Below are positions 48,372-59,560 of a DNA stretch of 64,000 nt, one piece after another. The notes beneath the pieces were generated by a model. It saw nothing but the letters and a program-made list of their open reading frames with translations, searched no databases and was not told the DNA's origin. Source of the DNA: Acanthosepion pharaonis (Eukaryota > Mollusca > Cephalopoda > Sepiida > Sepiidae); assembly GCA_903632075.3 (NCBI GenBank), contig CAHIKZ030005437.1:1416501-1480500 (forward strand), read 5' to 3'. A program made the position numbers and the translations under genes. How positions within the stretch are numbered: the stretch's first letter is position 1; each line of letters begins with the position of its first letter.

Positions 48372-48925
48372 GTTTTCGATACAGATAGCCTATGCTTTGG
48401 AGCAATTGAAGCACTACTGATATTAATCTTTGAGGCATTTACGCAATGCGTTGAGAAATGCTCTCTGAAAGTAAATCCATCAAAAGCCTAAATGTACGCA
48501 CTCTACCAGAGAAATCGAGAAGCACGCCGAAAATTCAAGATTAATTGATGTGGAGAAAAGTATGAACACTATCCATTTCCAATGTATCTGAATATAACAT
48601 TAGGCAGAGGACTGTCATTAGCCACACAAATCGGAAGTTAGCTCTCGCAATTCTCTTTTGAAAATAATTCATATACCTTACATAGAAAGACAACGCTCAG
48701 ACACAATTAGATTAAAATTCCATTAACACTATTTTATGCACCTGGAAAACACTGTCCACCTCTGTGGAACAAGTCAAAGCATGAAAATTAATTCGATCTG
48801 CTACTTAACGAAGTCAGTCAGATAATCATAGGTACACTATATCCCACACTTACTAACATCTACAAACTTGCAGACATTGTACGTGTAAGCAAAGTTCCTA
48901 TAGCATTGTGAGAGACTTACATCGG
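48372..48925 (+). pseudogene. Jockey-like LINE reverse transcriptase C-terminal relic
   Basis: About 180 codons readable in a single frame with stops but no frameshift. It reads DTDSLCFGAIEALLILIFEA, FTQCVEKCSLKVNPSKA, REARRKFKIN, HYPFPMYLNITLGRGLSLAT, RKTTLRHN, IKIPLTLFYAPGKHCPPLWN, LLNEVSQIIIGTLYPTLTNI and YKLADIVRVSKVPIAL. The order W/SLKVNPSKT, then YLG(V/I)TLDR.LS, then (Y)CAPVW, then LN...RII.G...PTPT is characteristic of jockey/CR1-like reverse transcriptases after the palm. The YADD motif lies upstream and is not preserved. The endonuclease part is missing. Confidence 0.72.
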
Positions 48926-49505
48926 AGAAGAGTTTGTTGTCAGTGTAGTCAAATTATTATGTATACTTGTATGTTGTCAGGTAAGCCTATGTCTTTTTTT
49001 TTTTTTGTTGTGCATTTTCTGTATTTTCTTCATGCATTGCATTTGATTTTCTGACTTGCACTTTATTGCCATCACTGTATTTTTGTTGTGCGTTTTCTGT
49101 ATTGACTTCAAGTGGTTCAAATGAGAAAGTGGAGAAGCAAGACACGTCTTGTCTCTAAGATATTTTGTGATTAAGAAAAGAGTAACCATTTTTCTTATAC
49201 TACTCTTTGCAACGCTGCCTAGTGGTAGTTCACAGAAGTTATTTAGGGAATCCAATAAAGTTCTATGAAAATGTCCACTCTCACCTGGCACATCACTGAC
49301 CTGCTGAATAGTGAATGTCAGCTGTTACAAGTTATATATAAATACAATAAATATGACTATACTATTCGAAGATCAAATTGTTAAACACCTCTTTGACCTA
49401 AGCTATATATGTGTTCATAAAATACGACACCTATTGACTGATAAGCTCTACTAACAAAGTACAGAGAGAGTATTCTCTCAGTCACTAGCTAACTTGTATA
49501 GCGAG
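48926..49505. other. No recognised element; short internal duplication
   Basis: The string GTGCATTTTCTGTATTTTCT at 49010 recurs as GTGCGTTTTCTGTATTGACT at 49089. The minus-strand frame 49291-48977 covers both copies and has no recognisable domain. Confidence 0.4.
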
Positions 49506-49507
49506 CT

Positions 49508-49790
49508 ATATAACTGTTAGAATCTTGGATAGGAAAGTCGGCACGCCGAGTTCAAATACAGGCCAAGTTCGTTATATTAACTTCCGAACAAATGCCCTTG
49601 GGAAAGGTATGAATTCATCTTTTCTTCCCAACCCCAGCTATGAGTTAATTAGCAGAATAGATTGAGCTCTCTGGCCTTGGTTTGGGTTGATCGTTATTCT
49701 AGGAGAAATTAAAATCGTTATGCAACTATTGAAAAGATTAAGAAGTTCACAATTAAGTGCGGTGTAAGGCAGTAGGTTTTATGACTGAAG
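49508..49790 (+). repeat. SINE-like dispersed repeat, plus-strand copy
   Basis: The tRNA-like head at about 49518-49575 carries a B-box-like GAGTTCAAATACAGG after GTCGGCACGCC. It is followed by CCAACCCCAGCTATGAGTTA, then AGCAGAATAGATTGAGCTC, and a 3' part AACTATTGAAAAGATTAAGA shared with the 18.2 kb copy. This is the fullest copy of the family in the window. Confidence 0.55.
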
Positions 49791-51814
49791 TTGAATAAAA
49801 AAAATCTTATGTATACAACAATGAACTTCATAGTAAGCAGCGGATTTATAATTATGATCAAACTGATTTGAATGTCATTATGAAAAAAGAGTCACAGCAG
49901 GATAAAGAACCAACCAATAAGCATTAACACTGTTGCTGAATCAGCTTTTTATGTTTTGGTACAACGTTTACATCTTGGGTCTCTAGCAAAGTCTCATAAA
50001 CAGTGAAAGACCTCTTTTTATACACTAAATTGTATACACTATAGTTTTTTCTATGTGTTGGAAAAAATTGTATTTCTAAATTAACTCAATGTAATTAACT
50101 AAATAGAAGTCGTACCGACAAGCAGATGTCTACTTTTGCACAACATTGGATGGTGTGAAAAACTCGATATTGATCGCTTTCAGAACTAAAGATCTACAAA
50201 ACTCAATTCGTATAAACAAAGACGGGGCGTCAATCCAAATGAATAATCGATATCACTTCTGCTATTTTATTTAATGTATATTGACTTTACATTGACAACA
50301 AAGATCAACACATTATTTTAAAAACAATACCTGTATTGTAACGAAAATCTCATCATAAAATTATTTAAACTTGAGGTCGATGGTATTGAAAATAAACCAA
50401 CACTACATCCAGAAAAATATTAATTTTCTTTTTAATTTCACTTGAATGTTCTTGTGCAGATTTCTTCAGAAAAATACTTGTTTTGAATTGCACAATCAGA
50501 TGAAAATTGTTTTAAGCTGAGGTATAAAAAGAAGTAAAATGAATATTGGTGAATGTAATATTCACAAAAGATATTCGATTAAAAAGTCAAATTTCTGTTG
50601 TGAACACATTTGTCTGTTCGTCGGTTTCATAATGAAAGAAATTTCGCAAACGTTTTTACTTTATGTTTTTGTTTGATTTTTATGAAAAGAGTCGCGTCCA
50701 AAAATAAAATCTTTGGACTTTCTAAAATTGTTTTTAATATCAAGGTGATATGCACTGGATGAAGAATTATTGAATATTTTTATATGAAAAAAAAATAAAC
50801 AATCTTTCTGGATTTTATAATATTATAATCATTACTCGTTTAAAAATCATATTTCTTAGAGAAATTTACCCATTGTTTTTATTTGTTCAAGATTAAATAA
50901 TACATGTTTTCATGGCTATAGACTAACATATTATATGTAGGTCGTTTGCAACAGCCAGTGATTTTCAAGTTTATTGCTCACGAATAGAAAATACAACTCT
51001 CTATTCTGTTGCTCCTCCTGTTAATCAGATATAGATTGGGGAGAAAAAGAAAAGTTTGAAAAAACATCTAGGCCAAAATAGAGAAACAATTTCTATTTCA
51101 CAAAACAACATAGAAGGGTCTGTCTTTGTATGCTGCTTGTAATGAATAATGGTAATTTTATATATGTTATTAGTTCAAAGCTATTTTCGCATATAAGAGG
51201 TGCTTAGTTGGCGAGAGAATTCCTAACGTGAATTGGTTACGTGATTCGGAACATGTTTCAACTTATCTGTATATCTTATGTTACCTAATATGATATACGC
51301 GTCCTCTAATCACATCATTATGATCGTCTGTGGTCAAGCTCAATATACTGCATAAACGTTATCAAAAATGCATAAGACTGTTGCATTCATTTCTATAGCA
51401 ATTGTTGAAACATGTTGCGACCTCTTTTTATTAAGTAGTACTTAATTGGAACAGAATAATTTTATAGCGGTAAAAATATTCAAATAGCATAATGAAGTAA
51501 TCTAGCCCTTAAAACAGTATATAATGAGAATTTAACAGCAGTGTTTCTAACTTTAATAAGAATACTAAATTCACAGTACAAACATTGATTAATATTAACG
51601 TACAAATAATCTTGATATACATATATTCAAACATCCGACACTCGTAAAAGAGACCATTTGCAAAAGGTGAGTCTGATTAGGACTAAATCGAAAAGTGTGA
51701 AGACAAGGGTTATATACTGTCTGTTTTTTCTTAAAATGCTATGTTAATTCAAGACATGGGCAATCATGGTTCTTCACACATTTCTTTTTTTTAATATCTG
51801 TGAAATACCATGCC
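49791..51814. other. AT-rich 2-kb stretch, nothing recognised
   Basis: No coding relic, tandem array or terminal-repeat pair noted on either strand. Confidence 0.45.
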
Positions 51815-52065
51815 TTCTTGAGAAGGGGTACTGAGTGGTTTCCTACTGCTTTCTTCATAGTTTGGAGTCAGAGTTTTTCTTCTCTTAGACTGGTCGCCAC
51901 CTAAAGTCAGAGAAGTTAGTCTACTTTGCTATTTAATCCATAGCGGGAACAGAGAACATACTGATTCATGATCTTTACGAAGGTAATTTGTACAAAAGTA
52001 AACACAATGGATGAGGTTGAAATATTAACCCGGCTCCCCGATTTCACTTTCTTCCACGATTCCAC
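51815..52065 (-). repeat. SINE-like dispersed repeat, minus-strand copy
   Basis: The minus strand contains TATGGATTAAATAGCAAAGT, GGTGGCGACCAGTCTAAGAG, then AAAAACTCTGACTCCAAACT and GAAAGCAGTAGGAAACCACT. The middle blocks parallel the 46.4 kb copy and the last block parallels the 58.5 kb copy. Confidence 0.5.
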
Positions 52066-53590
52066 TTTCTTCGCCGATAGCCGTTCTGAGATACTTGTGT
52101 ATTTTTCACTTGTACCAGGAATTGATAATTGGGCCCAGATAAAAGCTATATTTTTACATATATTCTTCGCAATCATGCCCTACTCACTTGGTAATAGAAA
52201 ATCTATAAAACTATATATAATCTATATAGATTCTATAAAACCACTCTTTTTACAGATTTAGTTTAATGCTGTACTCTTCTAAGCATAGTAATTATTACGT
52301 TTTTCAGCTGTCACATGAGTAAGGTAGTTATGCATTTTCTAGCAGCGATAAATATTTGTCGAAACTAGTTAGAAAATAGGAATTTGAAAACTGATTTTTA
52401 GAACATTGATGCTATAAAGTCTTCTTGACTCCTATTTGCACTCCCCTTTTGAAATTGTAGAAAACTATGCTTAGTAACTATCAATGAGAAAACAAAATGG
52501 CTTCATTCGCCATCGTGCTTTCATTTAAATCAATAGAAAACGGTATGAACTTGAATCTTGCAGAAAAATATGGGGTAACCAAAAGATTACTTTAAAATAT
52601 ATAAAATTTTATCAATACAGTGTCATTTTGATATTGGTGGTTAGAAACTCTCAACTGTATGTATAAGAATTTCATTTACTTTCTAATCATGTCAAAAAGA
52701 ATACTCTGCTTGACCGCTCACAAGTAAGTTACTACTTTGTCACTACTTCAACTTTTCTAACTCATTCTTATTAAAGTTGAATGAGATATTCTTACTCTGG
52801 GTCTTTTGTATTAAGTTTATTTGATCTTACCTCAAATATATTCTCCTGAGTTAGCGCTTTCAAAGAAAACAATACTTCCATTTATCATATATACTTTAGG
52901 TTACGAATGTCTTTCAATAATCTATTCATCACGTCTGTTATTGTTATTACTGTCATCATTCCTTATTCTTGTTGTCTTCATTGACATGGTTTTCTTGTTT
53001 TCTCTTCATTCATATATACCAAATGTACGTATGTGTGGTTGCACATTAACATGCATAAATTCATACGAACACACGCACATAATGTTCTGTTTAAACCGTA
53101 TAGGAACGACAATCGATTTCACACTAGAAATAGTTTTGTTTCAACGTTAGGCAAAATAAATCTAAAATTGGCAACTTCAAAATTTAAAGGAATGGTCTTA
53201 AAGGTTAAAATATTCAAAAACAGATACTCGCCAATTATGACGGCTTTACAGAGTTTGTTTTTCTACAGAAAAAGCAGAAACCAAGTTTTGATGTGTGCTA
53301 TGATCGAATAGAAGCTAACCAAATTAACAACAGGTGGTCGCCTGCCATAAGATGTTTTCCAGCTGTGCTTCATCACTACAATGTGCCATTATGGAATTGA
53401 TATGCTTTCAAAAGTCTTGTTTTAATAAATTTCACCGAATACAAGGCTCGAAAGCCACTCAGAGCAGAAGGGTTACAATAAAGAGAATGAGGTATGTAAT
53501 ATGAAAGGAAGAGAAAATGACAAAAACTGGGAACTGTGAAGATAAAGAAGATAGAAAACGACGGACCCTTGACTTAAAGAGGTGAAGATT
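52066..53590. other. No recognised element
   Basis: The frames at 52821-53150 and 53033-53311 (plus) show no domain. The segment 52455-52520 is a second copy of the 60-bp string near 47.5 kb. Confidence 0.4.
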
Positions 53591-53764
53591 TAATTATTCA
53601 TGGAAGCACCCCTGGTAGAGTCTGTTCCACAAAGTGGCAATTTTGGAGAAAAGAACTGTCAGAATGGAACTTCCTTCTCAGATTTGTATCTGAAGAAATA
53701 AAAGTTATTTGACTCCGTGGAAGTAACAGGACGTGTTCTAGAAGTAAAAGATAGAAAAATGTGT

Positions 53765-54415
53765 GTCTATATTTCTGAGATGAGCTATTATGTACACTAT
53801 TTACATTATTCGGACTATTGTTATCATCTTTGTTGCCATATTTATCACAACGCCGATGTACACTCAAAAACTTAAGGAATCAGTTAGGCCACAAAAATCT
53901 CCTTAGCTGGCCAAGCATAGAAATCAATACAATATGGGAACTAGTAATAAAGAGTGTCAGAGAAAGGCGATAATAACAACGAAAAATTACAATAAAAAAA
54001 ACATGCAGTGATAAAAGCAAAATTGTAATATGTGCAATAATAAAAAATGTTGCTGAAGACATTAAGTTTACGTCCCAGAAATTCATACACAAATGTCCTT
54101 AAGGGCACATGGCACAGTGAATAAAGGCGTTGGTTAGATCCAGTGACAGAACCCAAAGATGTGTTCACTATCTGGTTGAGGCAGTGGAGAACTTGAAAAG
54201 GGGAATTAATAGGAGATAACTCATGTCCATAAGACATGGCACGTGGAACTAGAACAGTGTACCCCAGCGAGCGAAATAAAGGCTTCAGTTCGACATTCCA
54301 ACCACCTGAAGAAGGTCGGCGCATACATCGGCCGAAACGTTATGATAAATATGGCAACAAAGATAAGGACAATAGTCCAAATAATGAAAATAGTGTAGAA
54401 AAATGTGATCAAATA
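53765..54415. repeat. Inverted-repeat-bounded unit with PLE-like end
   Basis: The left arm at about 53770-53870, read on the minus strand (GTGTACATCGGCGTTGTGAT, then AAATATGGCAACAAAGATG), matches the right arm at about 54322-54412 (CATACATCGGCCGAAACGTT, then TATGGCAACAAAGATAAGG, CAATAGTCCAAATAATG). The right arm includes CTGAAGAAGGTCGGCGC followed by CGGCCGAAACG, a short-arm plus GAAAC motif like other PLE ends in this window. No reverse-transcriptase fragment was found in the 450 bp between the arms. Confidence 0.55.
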
Positions 54416-56085
54416 CTTCCTGGCGCAATATAGTGAGCTGACAAAATGTTTCACTATCTTTAATAATGGATTGTACATATGAGTACTTATTAGTACATAG
54501 AGTGGGAACCGTTCATGATGACTGGAAATAACTGGCAGTCTCCAAATTTTAAATTCTAGATTTTGTTCCCGGACGTAAAATTTAAATGTTTTAAAAATCC
54601 GAGTTTTCTTATTGTAAAAGAACTGAAAGTATCGTTGAAATTTATAATTGGTAGAAATTCTTGGTTGAATTTATCTTTTCAGAATTAAGATAAAACCCCT
54701 GAAGCGTGACTCCAGAACCTTAATATTTACAGAATTTCCGGTTCCTCTGCTTTACAGGAGAGTAAGTCGGCTGTTTGGAAACTGAATTTTGAATATCATT
54801 GCTGAGCTTCTCCAATCTAAAACAAAAGTTTTGATACAATCTCTTTTCAACGCTCACATTACATAAACTGAACTCCGAGTGTGAAAATATTACATCAGAT
54901 AATAGTATTAAAGTAACAAGCAACATATAAAACAACAGCAAATTTGTATTTCCGATATTTTTTATTAAATAGTCAATAAATCTCCCTGCTGGCATGAGCA
55001 ATTATGGCAATGATTTTATATAAGTGTATTGATGCTACAATTTCATATAGAGAGATAATAAAATGAACAATTATAGTAATAAAACTAACAACACTTGTCC
55101 TCATTTTCAGCATCTTTCTTTCTTTCTTTTTTTATAAGTCCAAATCAAGTAAAATTTTCTATTGTTTTGATGTTTCTTGTCCACATGATGATATGTAATT
55201 CTATCATTCTTATTGACTGGTAATTTCACTAACTCACTCTTTCTTTCTTTCTTTCTTTTTTCTTTCTTTCTCTTTACTAATTGTGTTTACATCTCTTTTT
55301 CCAAAAATTTTTAAAGATATTTTCCGAGTCGATCCAAGATTTTAAATCTTTGACTCTTTTACTTTTAACTCATTTATATTTTTACTTGATTTTTCTTACT
55401 ATCTATGTTTATATTTATTGATTTTGAAGAAATATTTTGTAATGTGCTGGAATGTATGTATACATCTTATACATAGGTGCATATATATATCCAGGTTTTT
55501 ATAAAATTATATTTACTTACATTGCCTCTTCTTTTATTTCTTTTTCATATTCTGTATGCTTATAGATTTGTATTTATCATCTCAAAAATATTTTACTCTA
55601 TGCATTTCCCCTCATTCTGAAATCGTCTGCAACTTAAAGCTAAAATATTTAGATTTTACTTTTTTAAAAGTCTAAAGCCATTCTTCTCCGCGTGTTCATA
55701 TTTTAAACTCTATTCACCTTACAGATTTTTTCAGTTTATAGAGATCAATGTCTTTATTAATGTTGCTTGCACAGATTACACTAATCATAAACTGAACTTT
55801 ATCAAAATCCAAAGCCAGAATGCTTCAAACATTAAGAAAATGATAAAGACGTGGCTAAAATTATAAGAACAAATAAAGCATCATTTTATTTTTAACCAAA
55901 TATTTTTAGTTGGAATATACCAAGGTACATTTGCGTACATTATGTGTGTGTTTACATCCCCAACTATACATACACACAGCAACACTTACAAACATACACA
56001 TACATACAGATGCGTGCGTATCCACGCAAATATACGTTTCACTGAATTTTTCTTTTTTGAAGACTAAGTGTGTTCAGAAACTGTC
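54416..56085. other. No recognised element; one signal-peptide-like frame
   Basis: The minus-strand frame 55001-54720 is discussed in the findings. (TTTC)n runs occur near 55120 and 55235-55270. Nothing else recognised. Confidence 0.4.
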
Positions 56086-56089
56086 CGTA

Positions 56090-56730
56090 GGAATGATTTA
56101 GCCAAACGCTTTTGGCTAACACTTTAGCGAATTTCAAGGGTAATAGTTATATCCGTTATTTGTTATTGTTTCCTGTCTTGTGTCATATGGGAGTAGTAGT
56201 AGTTTCTTTCATATAGGAATTATTTTTTTAGTGATCAAATCACTGTTATTATTCCCTACCTGCTTTCAAAGCAAGTAATGTTAAGTGTGAACCTGTTACT
56301 TTTTATTAGCAGTGCTTCAATTTCCTTTAATCGTTTCTTACAACCCGATCTCTTTAATTCATCAGTATTATTTACAAAGGTTTTTTTTTGTGTGCACAGT
56401 GAGTTAAGCATGTGTGCTTAAGTGCCTTCTTATCGAACTAATGTTGCTTAAGTGGTTGGTTAGATGCCGTCTTAAAGAGGTTGTCGTGCAACCAATATAT
56501 TAATTTTTGGTTCTCAGGAATGCAGTTATTTCAAGAGCAACTTAATTTATAAACAACAGTGGTGGTCTAAAATTTTCAAGTTATTAGACGCGGTATTATT
56601 AGTAATTTCCAGATTGGAAATTGCTTTAGTTTATGGCAAGTTTTACGCGTTTAGTAGCATCTACCGGTGAAATGCATTGTTTTAAGATACGTCGAATGGC
56701 GAATTCACCCAGCTTATAATTTTAATGTAT
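56090..56730 (-). pseudogene. Penelope-like element GIY-YIG endonuclease relic (PLE E)
   Basis: Minus-strand relic from about 56715 down to 56250. It reads LGEFAIRRILKQCISPVDAT, KRVKLAIN (the linker before the endonuclease), a frame change, SNLEITNNTASNN, then TTTVVYKLSCS-stop-NNCIPE, NQKLIYWLHDNLFKTASNQP, LKQH, and KRLKEIEALLIKSNRFTLN. In an intact PLE, VVYK(F/L).CP corresponds to the GIY block, Y(I)GL(T) to the YIG block (here IYWLH, degraded), and the IEALLI helix carries the catalytic glutamate. The end (56097-56135, GCCAAACGCTTTTGGCTAAC) is the same kind of 3' terminus as in PLE A at 5160. The RT domain is absent. This is the complementary half to PLE A and PLE D, which lack the endonuclease. 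Confidence 0.65.
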
Positions 56731-57150
56731 TTGGTTGCAGTGAAAGATAGTGATATTAGGTTTTCTAGTGTTGATGGTATTTAATTTTTCTATAAACAGT
56801 TTTATTTGAATATCAATGATGTATCTAGTGAAATTATTAATAACTAACTTTTATTTTCTTTGTTTAGCATGACTGAAAAATATTTTCCGGTTAGAGGAGA
56901 TTAAGTGTGCTCGATTAAGAAAGAATTTTTTTATTATCTTATATCACTGTGGTCATTTACTTTCATATTTTTATATCTGAAGAGGGAGGAAATTTAGTTA
57001 TTTTCTTTAGATTTTAATTACATTATTGTTGAACACGAACACTTCCTACATACTCTTAGTCATAAAAAACTATCAGAACTCTATAAAAACTGAATAGAAA
57101 CTCATAAATATTCATAAACTAGTGTAGTCAATGTTTGTGTGTTTGTGTGT
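56731..57150. other. AT-rich stretch, nothing recognised
   Basis: May include further decayed upstream PLE sequence, but no block could be identified. Confidence 0.35.
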
Positions 57151-57156
57151 GTGTGG

Positions 57157-57186
57157 TGGTAGTAGTAGTAGTAGTAGTAGCAGTAG
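57157..57186. repeat. (GTA)n microsatellite
   Basis: About nine GTA units after a short GT tract. Confidence 0.92.
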
Positions 57187-57265
57187 TTCTACATATTTCT
57201 AGGCCAGTCGATATCAATTTCAATGTTTGAATAAAAATATAGACTGAGAATAAAGTTTATATATA

Positions 57266-57266
57266 A

Positions 57267-57305
<39 letters not shown>

Positions 57306-57312
57306 AAGAGAA
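57266..57312. repeat. (TA)n(GA)n microsatellite
   Basis: Short TA run to about 57282, then GA units with minor interruptions. Confidence 0.9.
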
Positions 57313-57386
57313 AAAAGTAAGAGAGATGTACATGTAAACACATATAATGTACGCAAATCTACCTTGCTGTATTCAAACAAAAATCC

Positions 57387-57391
<5 letters not shown>

Positions 57392-57451
<60 letters not shown>
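57392..57451. repeat. (TA)n microsatellite
   Basis: About 30 TA units. Confidence 0.95.
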
Positions 57452-57454
<3 letters not shown>

Positions 57455-58324
57455 AGGGTAGAGTGTCTGTTAGTAAAATAACCCTATAACTAGAAATATG
57501 AAACTGTTAACTAAATTCAAAACCTGAGAATTTTATCATGATTCTAATTTTAACTCTTCATTAGTATAACATGATGAAATGAAAATATGCAATTGAAAAT
57601 GTTCGGGTCAGAGAGAGAGTGAGATTGATTTATTAATTGATTGATTTTTATCAATGTGAGAAAGAAATTTTCAAAATTTTTTGTTTTTCTCAAAGCTACT
57701 TGTGATAAATCAATGTTCCGTACGTCGGTTTAAAATCATTTTTCAAACAAGTTATCGTTGTTATCGGGTTAATATATTGTATCCATTTACCTTGCCAAAT
57801 AACTGATCATGTTTACCAGTTTCTGAATGATGATTATATTGGATCATTATGGAAAGGTTAATGCTTTCAAATTTTATCACAGTGATGTCGTTCAAAAGAT
57901 GTAACAGTTTTGAAGTTTTGAAGATTTTAACTTTAAAGGTAAACTGTGCTGTTTGACTCCAGTCAAATGGACATGGAATAAAGTAATCCTCTTCGGATTT
58001 TTCGCTCATTTCGTATATTACTAATCTATCAAATAAAACACAAAGATATGCCCCTGATAATATTGCAATAAGTTCTAATAATGATCTTCTACGTTCTTTT
58101 AATTTCTGTTCTGTTACACCTCGTTCAAAGAGCTAGAGATTTTGTGAAACTGTTGAGTTAAATTCAGTATTATTAAACACCAGAGAAACAAGCTGGGAAC
58201 CAGCGAGTTATATGACTTATTTGTCCACTGCATCACAAGCAATTAGAATTTAGAAAGTCTACGCTCATTCCCTATGTAGTTGCAATGATGTTGGTAATTA
58301 ATATGGAAAAGAGAATTCATTGGT
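57452..58324. other. No recognised element; one exon-like minus-strand frame
   Basis: The minus-strand frame 58009-57761 (82 codons, beginning MSEKSEEDYFIPCPFDWSQT) has mixed composition and no low-complexity bias, but I recognise no domain. It could be a chance frame, an exon or an unknown element. Confidence 0.3.
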
Positions 58325-58620
58325 GTAAATGTGTCTGTATCATAACTGTTATCGAATTGAGTTCAAATCCCAACCTATTCTGTTGAGTTCACATCGAAAT
58401 AATGCTCATGAAAAACAGAAGAATCCATTTTCACAGCGTCTATGGTAAATATAAGGATAGAAGACGCTCTCTAGTCTTGGTTTACTGTTAATATTGGAAA
58501 ATGACTACTCAGAATTCAAAAACCATAAAGAAGGTGACGGGAAACTACTTCACTTTCATATGAATACAACTTGTCTCCCCACAAGCTTTTGATTAAAGAG
58601 TGGCGCCATTCAATATAATG
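58325..58620 (+). repeat. SINE-like dispersed repeat, plus-strand copy
   Basis: Has a B-box-like GAGTTCAAATCCCAACC at 58360 and a 3' part ACCATAAAGAAGGTGACGGG, then AAACTACTTCACTTTCATAT. The latter parallels the GAAGAAAGCAGTAGGAAACC stretch on the minus strand of the 51.8 kb copy. Confidence 0.45.
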
Positions 58621-58865
58621 AGTCTTTTTTCCTTTAATTCTTTCTTTATACTTGTGCATTAATTAAGCTTAATGTCAGTAGCCATTCTCTCGTTCATGAA
58701 AAATGATAAAAATGGCACTATAATAGAATAGCTGTTGAATGAAGAAATATTTGAGCGCTTTGGGGATTCTTTATTCTAGAAAATCAAACTGCAGATAGCA
58801 TATCAAAACGTATTCTAGAACAATTAGACATAATCCTCCAAGGAAATGGACAAAAACTGATAGCC
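58621..58865. other. No recognised element
   Basis: Possibly decayed upstream sequence of the hAT relic; no block identified. Confidence 0.35.
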
Positions 58866-59560
58866 CAGTTCAACTAAAAATAAAAGCAGTTTATAGTAGT
58901 GCACATTTCATTCACTGTTATGCAAATCAACTTTAATAATGAGAAATATAGAAAGTACTACACAGAACGCAAGAATAATTAACATTCTGACTATTCCAAC
59001 ATTCTTTTCAAACTCACCACAATTTGTATTCATTATCAAGAAATATATGGACGTCAGTATTCCACATCCACTCTCTACAACCTTTAAAAAGCTCCTTACC
59101 GAAATTCTGCCAACATCAAATGTATATCAAACCATTGCAGAAGCAATAGGAATTTTACAATACCTGAATGATGATAAGTTCATGTTTTGGTTAGAGCTTT
59201 TTCATCAGATTATGCCTCATGTTGAAATAATTTACAACTAAATGTAATCTCAAGAAATTACTGTGTGAGAATACTTCAAAGACACTCATGGCAGAAGCAA
59301 AGGAAATGTGTGACTGCATATGTATTGATATAATGGACAGATATTCTTCCACCAAACACGTAGTAGCTGCTAAATTGTCCAAGAAAAGCTTCACTAGTTT
59401 TAAGAACGAACTGCCTACAGAAGAGATAGTACTGTGCGCTGAAGCATATCTCGTGATTAACAAATAAAAACTTAAAACTGAACTAAAAATATTCTATTGT
59501 AGATCTGATATGTATGAATATTGCAAATTAATTGAACTGCTGAAATTTATCTAGTCTAGC
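58866..59560 (+). pseudogene. hAT-family transposase relic (ZMYM1/DUF4371-like)
   Basis: Plus-strand relic: QLKIKAVYSSAHFIHCYANQ (58868-58930, matching the C.(A/C)H.LNL-type block after the hAT catalytic region), a frame change, then the open frame 58939-59241 with MRNIESTTQNARIINILTIP, TFFSNSPQ, PHPLSTTFKKLLTEILPTSN and FMFWLELFHQIMPHVEIIYN. After stops it continues MAEAKEMCDCICIDIMDRYS, AAKLSKKSFTSFKNELPTEE, YLVINK, KLKTELKIFYCRSDMYEYCK. The order and spacing match hAT transposases annotated as ZMYM1-like. The N-terminal zinc finger and the C-terminal dimerisation block are missing, and there are several stops and at least two frameshifts. It is a different lineage from the hAT at 24.8-25.8 kb. 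Confidence 0.72.
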
